Of a stretch of DNA of 60,466 nucleotides, positions 16,765 through 25,369 are shown in pieces; within the stretch, counting starts at the first letter, position 1, and every line of letters begins with the position of its first letter. The notes beneath the pieces were generated by a model. It saw only the letters and a program-made list of their open reading frames with translations, was not told the origin of the DNA and made no database searches. The translations under genes were made by a program, and so were the position numbers. Source of the stretch: an uncultured Microcaldota archaeon (GTDB lineage Archaea; Micrarchaeota; Micrarchaeia; Anstonellales; Bilamarchaeaceae); NCBI GenBank assembly GCA_903835385.1, contig CAILMQ010000048.1:1-60466 (forward strand), read 5' to 3'.

Positions 16765-17415
16765 ATGAAATTCTTTCTCGACACAGCAAACGTTGAAGAG
16801 ATAAGGAAAGCCGTGGAGCTGGGCATGTGCGACGGAGTCACGACCAACCCCACGCTCATCATGAAGTCAGGCAAGGACCAGAAGGCCGTGATCCGGGAGA
16901 TAGCGAAAATCGTTCACGGCCCCATAAGCGTGGAGGGCATAGCGGACGACGCCGAAGGCATGGCCAGGGAAGGCGAGGAGTTCGCCAAATGGGCCCCGAA
17001 CGTAGTTGTAAAGGTGCCCATGACCAAGGAGGGGCTCAAAGCGGTCCGCGTTCTGGAAGCCAAGGGCATAAGGACCAACGTGACGCTCGTGTTCTCAACA
17101 TCCCAGGCGCTCCTGGCGGCCAAGGCCGGCGCGTCCTACGTGTCACCGTTCGTGGGCAGGCTGGACGACGTGTCCGAGGACGGCATGCAGTTAATTGAAA
17201 ACATAGTCTCCATGTACCTGAACTACAATTTCAAGACCGAAATCATAGTCGCATCCGTCAGGCACCCGCTCCACGTTACGACCGCGGCGGCCGCGGGCGC
17301 GCACATCGCGACCATACCCGCCGAAGTGCTTGAGAAGATGTGGAAGCACCCGCTCACGGACAAGGGAATAGCCCAGTTCAAGGACGACTACAAGAAGACC
17401 GCTGGAAACAAGTGA
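16765..17415 (+). CDS. tal: Transaldolase (short, fructose-6-phosphate aldolase-like)
   Basis: 216-residue TIM barrel of the short transaldolase/FSA family, which swaps three-carbon units with transketolase products. Motifs are [30 protein letters not shown] (Schiff-base Lys) and [15 protein letters not shown], then [12 protein letters not shown] 16765 is preferred over GTG 16756 because GGGTG lies 6 bases upstream and the protein then opens on the family's MKFFLDTA. Together with rpe and the transketolase halves it completes a non-oxidative pentose phosphate set here. Confidence 0.92.
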   Translation: MKFFLDTANVEEIRKAVELGMCDGVTTNPTLIMKSGKDQKAVIREIAKIVHGPISVEGIADDAEGMAREGEEFAKWAPNVVVKVPMTKEGLKAVRVLEAKGIRTNVTLVFSTSQALLAAKAGASYVSPFVGRLDDVSEDGMQLIENIVSMYLNYNFKTEIIVASVRHPLHVTTAAAAGAHIATIPAEVLEKMWKHPLTDKGIAQFKDDYKKTAGNK

Positions 17416-17420
17416 TTTGC

Positions 17421-17819
17421 ATGAAGGAATCCATACCGCTGACCTGGCGCAAGATACCGGCACGCTACAGGCTGCTCGGAGTGAAATGCACCACCTGCAG
17501 CACGTACTATTTCCCGAAGCGCTTGGTGTGCCCCAAATGCAGGCGCAGGGGCAGGCTGGAGGAGGTCCGCTATTCCGGCAAGGGCAAGGTCTATTCATTC
17601 ACGGAAATAACCTCGCCGCCGGTCGCATTCCAGGACCAGGCGCCCTACGTGCTCGCCATAATAGAGCTGGACGAGGGCGCGAAGGTCACGGGCCAGATAG
17701 TGGACGCCCGCGCATCCGACGTCAAAATCGGCTCGCGTGTGGACAAGGTTTTCCGCATAATCCAGCGGGACGACCCCGAAGGGCTGATACACTACGGGTT
17801 CAAGTTCAAGCTAGTCTGA
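17421..17819 (+). CDS. Zn-ribbon/OB-fold (DUF35) acyl-CoA-associated protein
   Basis: 132 residues. A rubredoxin-like zinc ribbon, CTTCSTYYFPKRLVCPKC, is followed by an OB-fold with KGKVYSFTEI and an acyl-CoA handling region (PYVLAIIELDEGAKVTGQIV). Archaeal DUF35 proteins bridge thiolase and HMG-CoA synthase and shield acetoacetyl-CoA. The likely partner is the thiolase at 12236. It is 5 bases after the transaldolase stop, so it is co-transcribed with the sugar-phosphate genes. Its 3' end overlaps the convergent gene by 9 bases. Confidence 0.88.
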   Translation: MKESIPLTWRKIPARYRLLGVKCTTCSTYYFPKRLVCPKCRRRGRLEEVRYSGKGKVYSFTEITSPPVAFQDQAPYVLAIIELDEGAKVTGQIVDARASDVKIGSRVDKVFRIIQRDDPEGLIHYGFKFKLV

Positions 17820-18275
17820 ATCCTTCCTTTTCCCGTAGAAGAACGTGGCCCCAACCAGGAGCACGAACGCCGCGGGCGCGTTTATGCAGGGGATTTTCTC
17901 GCCGCAATCCGCCGCCGCCTTTGTCACGCACGTGTCGGCCTCCTTGAAACACTGCGCCATTACGCCGTCGTTGCAATCCTCAGAGTCATTGCCGCCGGTC
18001 ATCTGCGCCTTGCATGTCGTAAGCGCGCCCGCGCAGGCGTCTATGCCAGGGCATTTGCCGGCTGCGTATTCTGCCGCGGCAGCCGGGTACGTGGTGCTAA
18101 CGCACGCTGTCCCGGAAGCCTGGTATCCCTGTGAGCAGGATTGGTCTATTTTTCCCTGCGCATCGAAGCTGCACGAGCCGCAGGCCTTGTTGTAGGCGTC
18201 CGCCGCGCATCCTGCGGAGGATAGCGAAGCCAATACGAATAGAGCCAAAACAGCGAATACGATTGTACGTGCCAT
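17811..18275 (-). CDS. Cys-rich secreted protein with C-terminal anchor
   Basis: About 154 residues: signal peptide (TIVFAVLALFVLASLSSAG), then a domain with at least 15 Cys (CGSCSFD, CPGIDACAG, CFKEADTC, CGEKIPC) and a C-terminal hydrophobic helix (AFVLLVGATFFYG) ending in basic residues. Disulfide bonding outside the cell and membrane anchoring are inferred. The cysteine spacing resembles small disulfide-rich eukaryotic-like domains but I recognise no family. ATG 18275 is about 27 bases from a TATA-like ATTTTATTA; ATG 18284 is also possible. Confidence 0.7.
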   Translation of the reverse strand: MARTIVFAVLALFVLASLSSAGCAADAYNKACGSCSFDAQGKIDQSCSQGYQASGTACVSTTYPAAAAEYAAGKCPGIDACAGALTTCKAQMTGGNDSEDCNDGVMAQCFKEADTCVTKAAADCGEKIPCINAPAAFVLLVGATFFYGKRKDSD

Positions 18276-18314
18276 GGGTGGCATTCGAAGACAAGTAATA
18301 AAATGGTTTCAGTA

Positions 18315-19721
18315 TCAGTTCCGTGCCGGCTGCAGAGCCATTAGCAGGGCGTCCAGCCTTTTTGGGCTGTTTCTTATGACTGGATTTTCGCCCAGCCTGT
18401 CCAGCACAGCATGCGCCGCGTCCTGGCTGGTGTCATACCGTGCGAATTCAGCCAGCTGCGTGATTGCCCTGACGGCTTTCGCATCGTCATTCCCCAACGA
18501 GACGCTTTTCAACGCCGATATGCGGCAGGCCTCCTGGCATAAAGCAAATCCTGCATCAGGAGAACCCGTGGTCCTGCGTCCCGCGTCTTGGTTCCCGGCT
18601 GCAACAGGCCCCAGAAGCCCGAACAACGAGTCGGTTTCTTCCAGGCTTGTTGAGTTCATGAGCTGTGCTGCGATTCTTTCTGCTTCCAGGTCGACGCCAG
18701 CGTCGGCCCTGGCTATTGAAACAGGCACTGCCGCGGTTCCCGCATCAGGTGGGAGTAAGGCCGCTGGCTTTGCCCTGGCTATCCTTGTCTTGGGTTTTGA
18801 AACAACAATCTTCCTCTCGCGCGAACCAGCAGAACCGTCGTCCCGCGTCGCCGCGGTTCCCGTGTCTGGAGTTTTTGGCAAGGCGTCCGGCGCAGGTTCA
18901 CGGGCTGGCGCGGTGCTGGTAGCTGCCGCCGGGGTTTTGGATTCAGGCTCCCTGTGCCTCAGTTTGGAAATGCCAAATGCCCCCAGCCCAGCTATTGCAA
19001 TGATTCCAACTGCAACCGCGGCCCCTTTCCACGCCTTTTTCCATGCCGTGTTCTCTGCTGCCGGATCGGCTGTTATTGGCCCTGGTTCCATAATCATTCC
19101 ATCAGGGCATGGGGCCGGGCCGGGCAGCGGTATCACGGCAGGCGGGCCATCCGTTCTTGCCGCACGCGGGCCGGTTACCGGAACATCAAGCGGCGTGGGA
19201 TGGTCCTCATCAAAGGAGCCGTGGTTTCTTGGGGCCGGCATCAGCCGCAAAGCCTCCAAACACGGTTTCAGGTTTCCTGTCAGCCTGTCCGGTTCCTGCA
19301 AAAGTTTTTCCACCGCAGGACGCGCGACGTCATAATAAGCCCTGTTCTGCATGGCTTTCCCGAGACCGGCTATGACCTCTGTTGCGAGGTCAGCCCTAAG
19401 CGAAGGAATCAACGAAGCCGCACCCTCCAGAAAATCTGCAACATTCTGGTTATACGGCGCATTATCAAGAGTTGCGAAAGTTATTCGCATCCCCTTGACT
19501 GCCTTGACGCGCTCTGGCACCGTCTCGCTGTTCGCACGCTTCACTATCCCCAGGGCATCGGCAACACTGGTTTGGCCTATTTCCATGCTCCTGAACGTGA
19601 CGGCAAAAGCAGATTCGGCGCCTTCCCTGGCGAAAGCAGTCCTCGCCGCTTCCGAACTTTTCCTCCTCTCGCGCTTTGTGGGGATGTCGTTGCCAGCGCT
19701 CGGTTCTTGTCTCTGTACCAT
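18315..19721 (-). CDS. Single-pass membrane protein of unknown function
   Basis: 468 residues in three parts: an N-terminal helical region of about 150 residues (VADFLEGAASLIPSLRADLA), a Pro/Gly-rich linker, one transmembrane helix (GAAVAVGIIAIAGLGAFGIS) near 235-255, a long Pro/Ala/Thr/Lys-rich stretch, and a helical C-terminal region resembling the N-terminal one (AVRAITQLAEFARYDTSQDA). No signal peptide. The gene starts 5 bases after the stop of the next upstream gene, which contributes GGAG as ribosome binding site, so the two form an operon. Helical repeat (HEAT/TPR-like) character is a guess from amphipathic patterning. Confidence 0.65.
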   Translation of the reverse strand: MVQRQEPSAGNDIPTKRERRKSSEAARTAFAREGAESAFAVTFRSMEIGQTSVADALGIVKRANSETVPERVKAVKGMRITFATLDNAPYNQNVADFLEGAASLIPSLRADLATEVIAGLGKAMQNRAYYDVARPAVEKLLQEPDRLTGNLKPCLEALRLMPAPRNHGSFDEDHPTPLDVPVTGPRAARTDGPPAVIPLPGPAPCPDGMIMEPGPITADPAAENTAWKKAWKGAAVAVGIIAIAGLGAFGISKLRHREPESKTPAAATSTAPAREPAPDALPKTPDTGTAATRDDGSAGSRERKIVVSKPKTRIARAKPAALLPPDAGTAAVPVSIARADAGVDLEAERIAAQLMNSTSLEETDSLFGLLGPVAAGNQDAGRRTTGSPDAGFALCQEACRISALKSVSLGNDDAKAVRAITQLAEFARYDTSQDAAHAVLDRLGENPVIRNSPKRLDALLMALQPARN

Positions 19722-19726
19722 GGTTA

Positions 19727-21169
19727 CTACTCCTTTGGTCCAGCGGTCCCATCTGCAGGTTGACTCAGCCTAAAGTATGCACTGCTTGCCGCTGCGCTGA
19801 CTTCAGCCGGTATCTCCGTGCTCTGGGAAGCACTGTACAGCATATCCGTCGCGGTATGCTTGACAGGGCATCCCTCGTCTTTTGCAAGCGTTTCAAGCAC
19901 GCCAATCACAGCCAATGCCTGTGGTATCCCGCGGTCCGCGTGGCGGTTCAGGCGCTCGAACACGGACTCCGAGTCCTGGTCCCCGTATACCTTGAAATAA
20001 GCCACAACTGCTTCGAACTTGCCCTCATTTATATGATCAAAGCAATGCCCCAGGGCGAGAGGCTGGCCGAAGTCCGGTCCCTTGTCCGTAACCAGGCCAT
20101 CAGCAATCTCGGGCCCCGGTGTGTCCAAAACCGGAGCAGGCGTGCGGTCGCCTAAAACACCAGGACTTGGCGTGCCGCGGCTTAAAGCCACGGGGCCAGG
20201 AGTCGGGTCCAAATCCACTTCATGTACTTCCGCAGGCGCAGCGGTGCTTTCTCCTGCCGATGCGGTCCGCTGGGCAAGGAATTTCGCAACTGCTTTCGGG
20301 TCCAGCATGTCAAGCACTGCTTGCATGGACTTGTCCAGGGCTTCAAGCACGCCCACAACGGTTTCCTTCACGCCCAGGCCAAGCGTCTCCATCAGGTCCA
20401 TCTCTGAATATGCTTTCCCTATGAGCCGCGCGAGGCCGTCTTTAGCCTCTGCCATTATGGGCGCTTTTTCAGTGCTGCCTTCAATGGAATCGCGGGCCCT
20501 TTCGTAATTTAATGACATGCCGCACATGGTGTCCGAAGCCTGGGCAAGCAGGTCATCAGCCAAAACCCAGTGTTCCGTGCTGTATTCAAGAACCGCAACC
20601 GCCTTGCTTAAAGTATCCAAATCCGCTTCAAATCCCCTTTCAATTAACCCGCTCCTGTCGTCTTCATGGAGGGCAATGAGCGTGAAGACCGGTTCGCAGG
20701 CAACTGCTTCGGGTTCCGGCTCTGCCTCGAATCCAGCAGTGCCCATTTCGCCTGAAGCCGAGGACTTGCGCTTGTATTTCGCCAGCGCGCCTCCGAAAAC
20801 CGCCTCAATCCTTTGTCTTGCGTATGTGCGGAGATTCACCACAACCCCGTCGGTATCGCTTTTAAAGCCTGAAATCCGCTCGCGCATCAGCCTCAGTCCC
20901 TGGATGTCGCTTTCAAGGTTCGCGATGCGCTCCACCAGCATCTGCTTGGCGCCTTCAAATCCGGTTTCGCCGTCAATCTTGCACTCCACTTCTTTCAAAG
21001 CCGCAAGGGAAAGGCCGAAATGTTGTTCGGCCGCGGATATGCGCGCCATTGTTTCTCTAGAATATCTAAGGCCCTCGGCCAGCGTGCTTGTAACCCTGGC
21101 GAACCTCATTGCCGCGTTTCCCCGCGCGGAATCGATACTCGGTAGCTTCGTTTGCAATGTTTCAGCCAT
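19727..21169 (-). CDS. Helical protein of unknown function, operon partner of the next gene
   Basis: About 480 residues, no signal peptide or membrane helix. The first 160 residues look like coiled coil (ERIANLESDIQGLRLMRERI). A second helical region carries YSEMDLMETLGLGVKETVVG. A Pro/Thr-rich linker with repeated PTPGP/TPAPV-type words precedes a C-terminal helical module (HINEGKFEAVVAYFKVYGDQ). ATG 21169 is chosen because GAGGTTGAGA lies just upstream. A TATA-like TTATTTAAAC near 21233-21242 gives the operon its own promoter. The C-terminal module resembles the helical ends of the downstream protein, so the pair may interact; this is inference. Confidence 0.65.
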   Translation of the reverse strand: MAETLQTKLPSIDSARGNAAMRFARVTSTLAEGLRYSRETMARISAAEQHFGLSLAALKEVECKIDGETGFEGAKQMLVERIANLESDIQGLRLMRERISGFKSDTDGVVVNLRTYARQRIEAVFGGALAKYKRKSSASGEMGTAGFEAEPEPEAVACEPVFTLIALHEDDRSGLIERGFEADLDTLSKAVAVLEYSTEHWVLADDLLAQASDTMCGMSLNYERARDSIEGSTEKAPIMAEAKDGLARLIGKAYSEMDLMETLGLGVKETVVGVLEALDKSMQAVLDMLDPKAVAKFLAQRTASAGESTAAPAEVHEVDLDPTPGPVALSRGTPSPGVLGDRTPAPVLDTPGPEIADGLVTDKGPDFGQPLALGHCFDHINEGKFEAVVAYFKVYGDQDSESVFERLNRHADRGIPQALAVIGVLETLAKDEGCPVKHTATDMLYSASQSTEIPAEVSAAASSAYFRLSQPADGTAGPKE

Positions 21170-21278
21170 GTATCTCAACCTCTCCATTTCTCATTAATAT
21201 AATTTGTCCTTGCTGTTAGATTATGTAAGAAGGGTTTAAATAACATATACACAGCCAATCCCACATCTCTGACGACCG

Positions 21279-21707
21279 TTAAACAGCCGGTTTCCCGCTG
21301 CGCAGCCATGCCGCGTTCTTGCCGAGTTTCTGGTCCTTGGCGTCCTCCAGGGACAGCCACCTGAAGCCCGAGAATTCCGGCGCCGGTTTCGCCCTCATGC
21401 TTTTGGCAGTCACCTTGAAAACAAGGCAGGGCACCATGAACCTGCGCTTCCTGGAGCCTGCGTTGTACCTTCCTTCCAGGACTATCTCGTGCACCTGGCC
21501 GTCTATGCCTGTCAGCCTTGGGAACGCCTCCTTTATGTCCGCGAACGGGCTCCTGCCTGACGGAACTATCACGCACGGCATCTCAATCCATTCCACTGCG
21601 TTGTCGTCCCTGCGGACAAGGAAAAGAACCCTGCCCCCATCCTCCAGCATGCCGCAGGCGAGCGCTTTCGGAAGCCTCGTTCCGGTCTGGACCCTTCGGC
21701 GCCCCAT
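21279..21707 (-). CDS. Nudix-fold-like protein lacking a recognisable Nudix box
   Basis: 142 residues. The pattern ALACGMLEDGGRVLFLVRRDD, then WIEMPCVIVPSG, a helix, EIVLEGRYNA, PCLVFKVTA and FRWLSLEDA follows the Nudix hydrolase fold from strand to strand. The catalytic GxxxxxExxxxxxxREUxEExGU signature is not present: the equivalent stretch reads PSGRSPFADIKEAFPRLTGI with only one acidic position conserved. It may bind rather than hydrolyse nucleotides, or belong to another fold. It starts 9 bases after the trpS stop, so the two are likely co-transcribed. Confidence 0.5.
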   Translation of the reverse strand: MGRRRVQTGTRLPKALACGMLEDGGRVLFLVRRDDNAVEWIEMPCVIVPSGRSPFADIKEAFPRLTGIDGQVHEIVLEGRYNAGSRKRRFMVPCLVFKVTAKSMRAKPAPEFSGFRWLSLEDAKDQKLGKNAAWLRSGKPAV

Positions 21708-21715
21708 CAGACCAG

Positions 21716-22900
21716 CTACTCGTAGGTCCTCGCCCACATCTCCTTCGCGAGCTTGCCTTTGTACATGAACGTGTCAACGTCCTTGGCCGCGCCCTTTTTC
21801 CCCTCGCGGAAGTCCCTGAGGAACGCGTTTATTTTTTCTATGAGCAGCGCCTTCATCTCGCCGCTGAGCATCTTCCCGGAGCGATAGTCGTCATGAACCT
21901 GCTTCAGTTTCGCGTCGTCCGGCTCGAACATGATGGAGAGCCACTGGTAGGGCACGTCGATATCCGGGTCGCCCCCCAGTTTCCTGTGCTCCTCCACGCT
22001 CGGCCTTCCGCCGGAGAACGCGTATTTGTTTATCTTGTTCTTCACGGTCTTCTCGTCGTCCGTGAGCAGTATCGCGGTCTCCTGGCCGGCACTGGAGCTC
22101 ATCTTGCCCGTCACGCCCTGCAGCGGGGGCATGAACTTGCTGTGTATCGCCGCGGTCTTGTAGTAGCCGAGGCCTTCGGCAATGTCCCGCTGTATCCTCC
22201 AGTAGGGGTCCTGGTCAATCGCGCAGGGGATTAGGCACCTTTTTTTCTCGAAAAAGGTCGGTATGGTCTGGTAAACCGGATACATGGACAGCCCCACGTT
22301 GGTGGAGTCGTCAAAGCCGAAAACCGCCTTCACCGTGGAGCCCGTGACCTTCCTCGCCGCCTTCAGGAGAAGCGGATAGACGTTCCTGACGTATTCCGTG
22401 TTCCTGAAGATGAAAGTCCGTTCCGGGTCGAAACCCAGCGCGATTATGTCGAGGACGTTGTCCTTTGCCGCGGCCTGGACATCCTCCCATTCGTATTTTT
22501 TGTGCAAGAACCCCTCGTCATCGGTTATCTCTATGTAAAGGTTGCACTTGAAGCGCTCCTGGAGCCATTTGGTGAGCACCATGGGGACAAGATGCCCGAT
22601 GTGCATGCCCTTGCTGGGCTTCCTTCCGGTGTAGAGGAAAAAGCCCTTTCCCTGCTCGTGGTCCTTGAGCACAAGGTCGAGGTCGCGGTGCGAGAAGAAA
22701 AAATCCCTGCGCAGCATGTGGTGGAGGCCGCTTCCGTAGTCCTTGTGCAGCCGCTCTTTCAACTCCGGCGTTATCCTGCTGGTCCCGAACTGCCTGGTGA
22801 GCTTGTCGTAATCTATCGCCCCGGAAACCTCCCATGGGGTGACCTTGAACTCATCAGTGGCCCCTACATTTTCTCGTAACTCGAGCTTGTGCTCTGCCAT
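21716..22900 (-). CDS. trpS: Tryptophanyl-tRNA synthetase, archaeal/eukaryotic type
   Basis: Charges tRNA-Trp. A 394-residue class Ic synthetase with the HIGH-like KGMHIGHL and the KMSKS-like GKMSSSAG. The N-terminal extension (FKVTPWEVSGAIDYDKL) is characteristic of archaeal/eukaryotic TrpRS. ATG 22900 is used; readings extending to 22969 would cross a TTTTTTAA promoter-like box about 28 bases upstream, which predicts a nearly leaderless mRNA. Confidence 0.93.
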   Translation of the reverse strand: MAEHKLELRENVGATDEFKVTPWEVSGAIDYDKLTRQFGTSRITPELKERLHKDYGSGLHHMLRRDFFFSHRDLDLVLKDHEQGKGFFLYTGRKPSKGMHIGHLVPMVLTKWLQERFKCNLYIEITDDEGFLHKKYEWEDVQAAAKDNVLDIIALGFDPERTFIFRNTEYVRNVYPLLLKAARKVTGSTVKAVFGFDDSTNVGLSMYPVYQTIPTFFEKKRCLIPCAIDQDPYWRIQRDIAEGLGYYKTAAIHSKFMPPLQGVTGKMSSSAGQETAILLTDDEKTVKNKINKYAFSGGRPSVEEHRKLGGDPDIDVPYQWLSIMFEPDDAKLKQVHDDYRSGKMLSGEMKALLIEKINAFLRDFREGKKGAAKDVDTFMYKGKLAKEMWARTYE

Positions 22901-22923
22901 GGCAGGAATAACGCGGAATGAGA

Positions 22924-23259
22924 TTAAAAAACTAACAGTAATCCCGCCATAAATGACGCCGCGTTGCACAGGAAGCTGGTCCTGAGCGCATCAACCCAAT
23001 TCATGCCCGGGAACAGCGCGCGGTAAACCCCGGCTTCCACGACAAAGGCGAAAATCTCGGCGAGCGCCGTCAGTAGCGCCCAGGACCCGGGACCCAAGAC
23101 CGGAAACACGAACCACACGAACGGAAGCGTGAGCGTGCTCGCCAGGACCGAATTGCGCGCTATGAGCATTGGATCGAACCTGTTCCTGAGAAGGAGAAAC
23201 GCAATCGCGGTCTCGATGCCGACGGTGAGGACGTAAGCCCCGATGAAGCCCAGCATCAT
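22924..23259 (-). CDS. Small integral membrane protein
   Basis: 111 residues with four hydrophobic helices (GAYVLTVGIETAIAFLLL, LASTLTLPFVWFVFPVL, ALLTALAEIFAFVVEAGVY, SFLCNAASFMAGLLLVF). No family recognised. Its ATG overlaps the stop of the upstream secreted-protein gene (ATGA), which indicates translational coupling, so the two products probably act together at the membrane. Confidence 0.65.
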   Translation of the reverse strand: MMLGFIGAYVLTVGIETAIAFLLLRNRFDPMLIARNSVLASTLTLPFVWFVFPVLGPGSWALLTALAEIFAFVVEAGVYRALFPGMNWVDALRTSFLCNAASFMAGLLLVF

Positions 23260-23768
23260 TCCTTCCCCGCAAGGAACGCAATCGTTGCAAGCGCGGAAAG
23301 CACGAGCGAAGGCATGAAGCAGGATAGCGGATAAGGGATGTTAGAAGTGTTTGCGCTCTTTATCTTTCCGCTTTCCGAATCCACCACGAACGAATACCCG
23401 CTCGCTCCGGAACTGTTGTTGATGGTGTTGTTGAAATAATCCGTGCTTATCATCCGCCCGTTCGACTCATAGGAAAAGTACCCTTCAGGAAAATCATAGC
23501 AGGGATTGAACTTGTAGAACCACGAGCCGTCGTTCCTGCATTTCCCGCCCGTGCAGGGCAGGTCCGCGAGCCTTTGCGTAACGGCGCCGTTGTCCGATGC
23601 GTTGCTTCCCATGCAGTGATAAGTGAGCAACGCAACCCCGGAGTCCGGCGTTCCGTCGCTTTTCTGCACGTACACCGCAACGTCCGGGGACGGCGGCGAA
23701 GGGCCCACGTCAGCAAAGCACAGGGAAACGATGAGCAATGCAACAGCCAGCAAAACAAAGAGTCTCAT
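23256..23768 (-). CDS. Secreted protein with C-terminal membrane anchor
   Basis: 170 residues: signal peptide (FVLLAVALLIVSLCFA), an extracellular Cys- and Asn-rich domain (TYHCMGSNAS, LPCTGGKCRNDGSW, NPCYDFPEGYF), and a C-terminal hydrophobic helix (SLVLSALATIAFLAG). N-glycosylation sequons are frequent (NNT, NNSS, NTS). No family recognised. It is translationally coupled to the small membrane protein downstream. Confidence 0.7.
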   Translation of the reverse strand: MRLFVLLAVALLIVSLCFADVGPSPPSPDVAVYVQKSDGTPDSGVALLTYHCMGSNASDNGAVTQRLADLPCTGGKCRNDGSWFYKFNPCYDFPEGYFSYESNGRMISTDYFNNTINNSSGASGYSFVVDSESGKIKSANTSNIPYPLSCFMPSLVLSALATIAFLAGKE

Positions 23769-23777
23769 TCCATCTCC

Positions 23778-23915
23778 TCACGAATCCGTGCAGTCCCTTT
23801 TGTGGCCGCACCTTGGGCAGCTCACGCTGCAGACGTTCTTCGGCAGTTCCTTGCCGCAATTCTCGCAAAGCGCCTTGTCAGGGGCGCAACACCCACAGCC
23901 CAATCCCATTGTCAT
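23778..23915 (-). CDS. Tiny zinc-ribbon protein
   Basis: About 45 residues from ATG 23915 (or 23909). It holds CGCC and a double knuckle CENCGKELPKNVC...CPRCGHKRDC, a textbook zinc ribbon with two CxxC pairs. Such stand-alone ribbons are common in archaea and usually bind nucleic acid or a partner protein. It sits in the 160-base space between the acyltransferase stop and the secreted-protein start, in the same orientation. A longer reading into the acyltransferase would not resemble a protein. Confidence 0.6.
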   Translation of the reverse strand: MTMGLGCGCCAPDKALCENCGKELPKNVCSVSCPRCGHKRDCTDS

Positions 23916-23926
23916 CAACCAGTATA

Positions 23927-24814
23927 TTACTTCTGGAAAAAATATAAAGCCAGCCGCTTGCTCACCAGAATGGACAGCGCGATGGCGGCGGCGAGGATTG
24001 CGAGCGAAACAACGACGCCCTGCCCCAGGATGCTCCATTTCCCGAGGGCAGTCTTCATCACGGATTCGTGGAATAGGAATATCTCGAACGTGTTCGCCGC
24101 CATGACGACCAGGGCGCCGGGCAGGGAAGCCACTTTGCCTCCCAGGCTTCCAAGAAGCATGAACAGCACGAAGGGAAGCACCATGAGCGGGTTGTTAAGC
24201 GCGCTCAGGAGCGCTAGCATGAGCACCAGCGGCCTCTTCTCGCCGTGTGCGATTGCGATGCCGAAGCAGAACTCCCCGAGGAAGAAAATAGGGGAGAAAT
24301 CGACCCACGCCGGCTGGAGCAGGTACCTGTTCGCGACCATCAGCAGGAACGCGGGAAGCAGGAACCAGGAGCTCTTCCTCATGAAGCGGTTCAGGATGGG
24401 GAACAGGATGTATAACCCCATGAGCGGCACTAAGAACCAGGCAGGGCTGATTATGGAATAAGATAAGTCTGGCGAGAGCCAGTTCAGGAAAAGGAAATGC
24501 AGGCCGAGGTCCTTTATCCTGCTGTTTATGTCCTCGCTTATGAAAAGCAGCGACACGCAGATGAGCGCAGGGTAGTAGAGCGCCGCAATCCTCAGCCATC
24601 TCTTCCTGAGCCAGTTGATGCTGAAGCGCTCCAGCTGAGCGTACTTCATGGCAAGCATGTACCCGCTGGCTATGAAAAAAAGCGAGACCCCGAAGAATCC
24701 GATCACCCGGAGGTTATCGTCAAGGGTGAACTCGTAGGCCACGTGGAAGCCGACAATCAGGAGTATGGCTATTACCCTCGCGATGTCCACCCATGCGATG
24801 CGCCCGTCCGCCAT
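23927..24814 (-). CDS. Membrane acyltransferase (acyltransferase 3 family)
   Basis: 295 residues with about ten transmembrane helices. The N-terminus carries IARVIAILLIVGFHVAYEF, with the conserved Arg and His of this family, then FFGVSLFFIASGYMLA and a basic loop, RKRWLRIAALYYP. Members O-acylate cell-surface sugars or other envelope molecules using acyl-CoA. ATG 24814 places the family motif at the N-terminus. The gene diverges from the marR cassette. Confidence 0.82.
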   Translation of the reverse strand: MADGRIAWVDIARVIAILLIVGFHVAYEFTLDDNLRVIGFFGVSLFFIASGYMLAMKYAQLERFSINWLRKRWLRIAALYYPALICVSLLFISEDINSRIKDLGLHFLFLNWLSPDLSYSIISPAWFLVPLMGLYILFPILNRFMRKSSWFLLPAFLLMVANRYLLQPAWVDFSPIFFLGEFCFGIAIAHGEKRPLVLMLALLSALNNPLMVLPFVLFMLLGSLGGKVASLPGALVVMAANTFEIFLFHESVMKTALGKWSILGQGVVVSLAILAAAIALSILVSKRLALYFFQK

Positions 24815-24858
24815 ACGATGGGAATGACCGGAAGGCAATAAAAAGCCGGGCGCCGGTA

Positions 24859-24900
24859 TTTAAAAATGGTTCATATTATTAACAATCCATATATTGAACC
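24859..24900 (+). promoter_or_regulatory. TATA box and candidate MarR operator
   Basis: TTTAAAAA at 24859-24866 is immediately followed by an inverted repeat, GGTTCA (24868-24873) and TGAACC (24895-24900), with an AT-rich 21-base spacer. It covers the region just after the TATA box, 25-60 bases before the marR GTG, the right place for autorepression of the exporter operon. The protein that binds it is inferred. Confidence 0.55.
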
Positions 24901-24925
24901 AAGAATTTAACCGAGAGACGAGCCC

Positions 24926-25369
24926 GTGACTGATTCAAAAAAAGACCGCATAGCCGAGAACCTGTCATCCCTCGTGCGCCTGTTCCACATCATGCGCGCC
25001 AGGGCCTGCCGGAAGGGCGAGTCGCCGCTCGGGCCAGAGTACTGGACGCTCATATTCCTAAGCGAGGAGGAGCTGCCAATATCCGAGCTGGGGAGAAGGC
25101 TCCAGCGCTCCAAGTCCAACATGACGGCGATGATGGACCGGATGATGAAGGAAAACCTGGTGAGGCGCTCCCATGACCGCGGCGACCGCAGGGTCGTCAA
25201 AATATCCATCACCGCGGGCGGCAGGGCGTACCTGAAGGAGAAGCGGGCCCAGATGAAGGACAGCATAAAGAGGAGCCTCACGATGCTGCGCGAGCCGGAG
25301 CTGGATTCGCTCTGCGCGTCGCTGGACAGCGTGGGGCGCATAGCCGCGAAGCTGGAGAGGATGGCATGA
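24926..25369 (+). CDS. MarR-family transcriptional regulator
   Basis: 147 residues of the winged-helix MarR family: N-terminal dimer helix, recognition region LGRRLQRSKSNMTAMMDRMM, and the wing with the DRGDRRVVKISIT signature. Such proteins usually repress a linked exporter and are released by its substrates. Here the next two genes form a membrane-fusion/MFS exporter and overlap it by 4 bases (ATGA). The start is GTG 24926. The inverted repeat at 24868-24900 is its likely operator. Confidence 0.9.
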   Translation: MTDSKKDRIAENLSSLVRLFHIMRARACRKGESPLGPEYWTLIFLSEEELPISELGRRLQRSKSNMTAMMDRMMKENLVRRSHDRGDRRVVKISITAGGRAYLKEKRAQMKDSIKRSLTMLREPELDSLCASLDSVGRIAAKLERMA

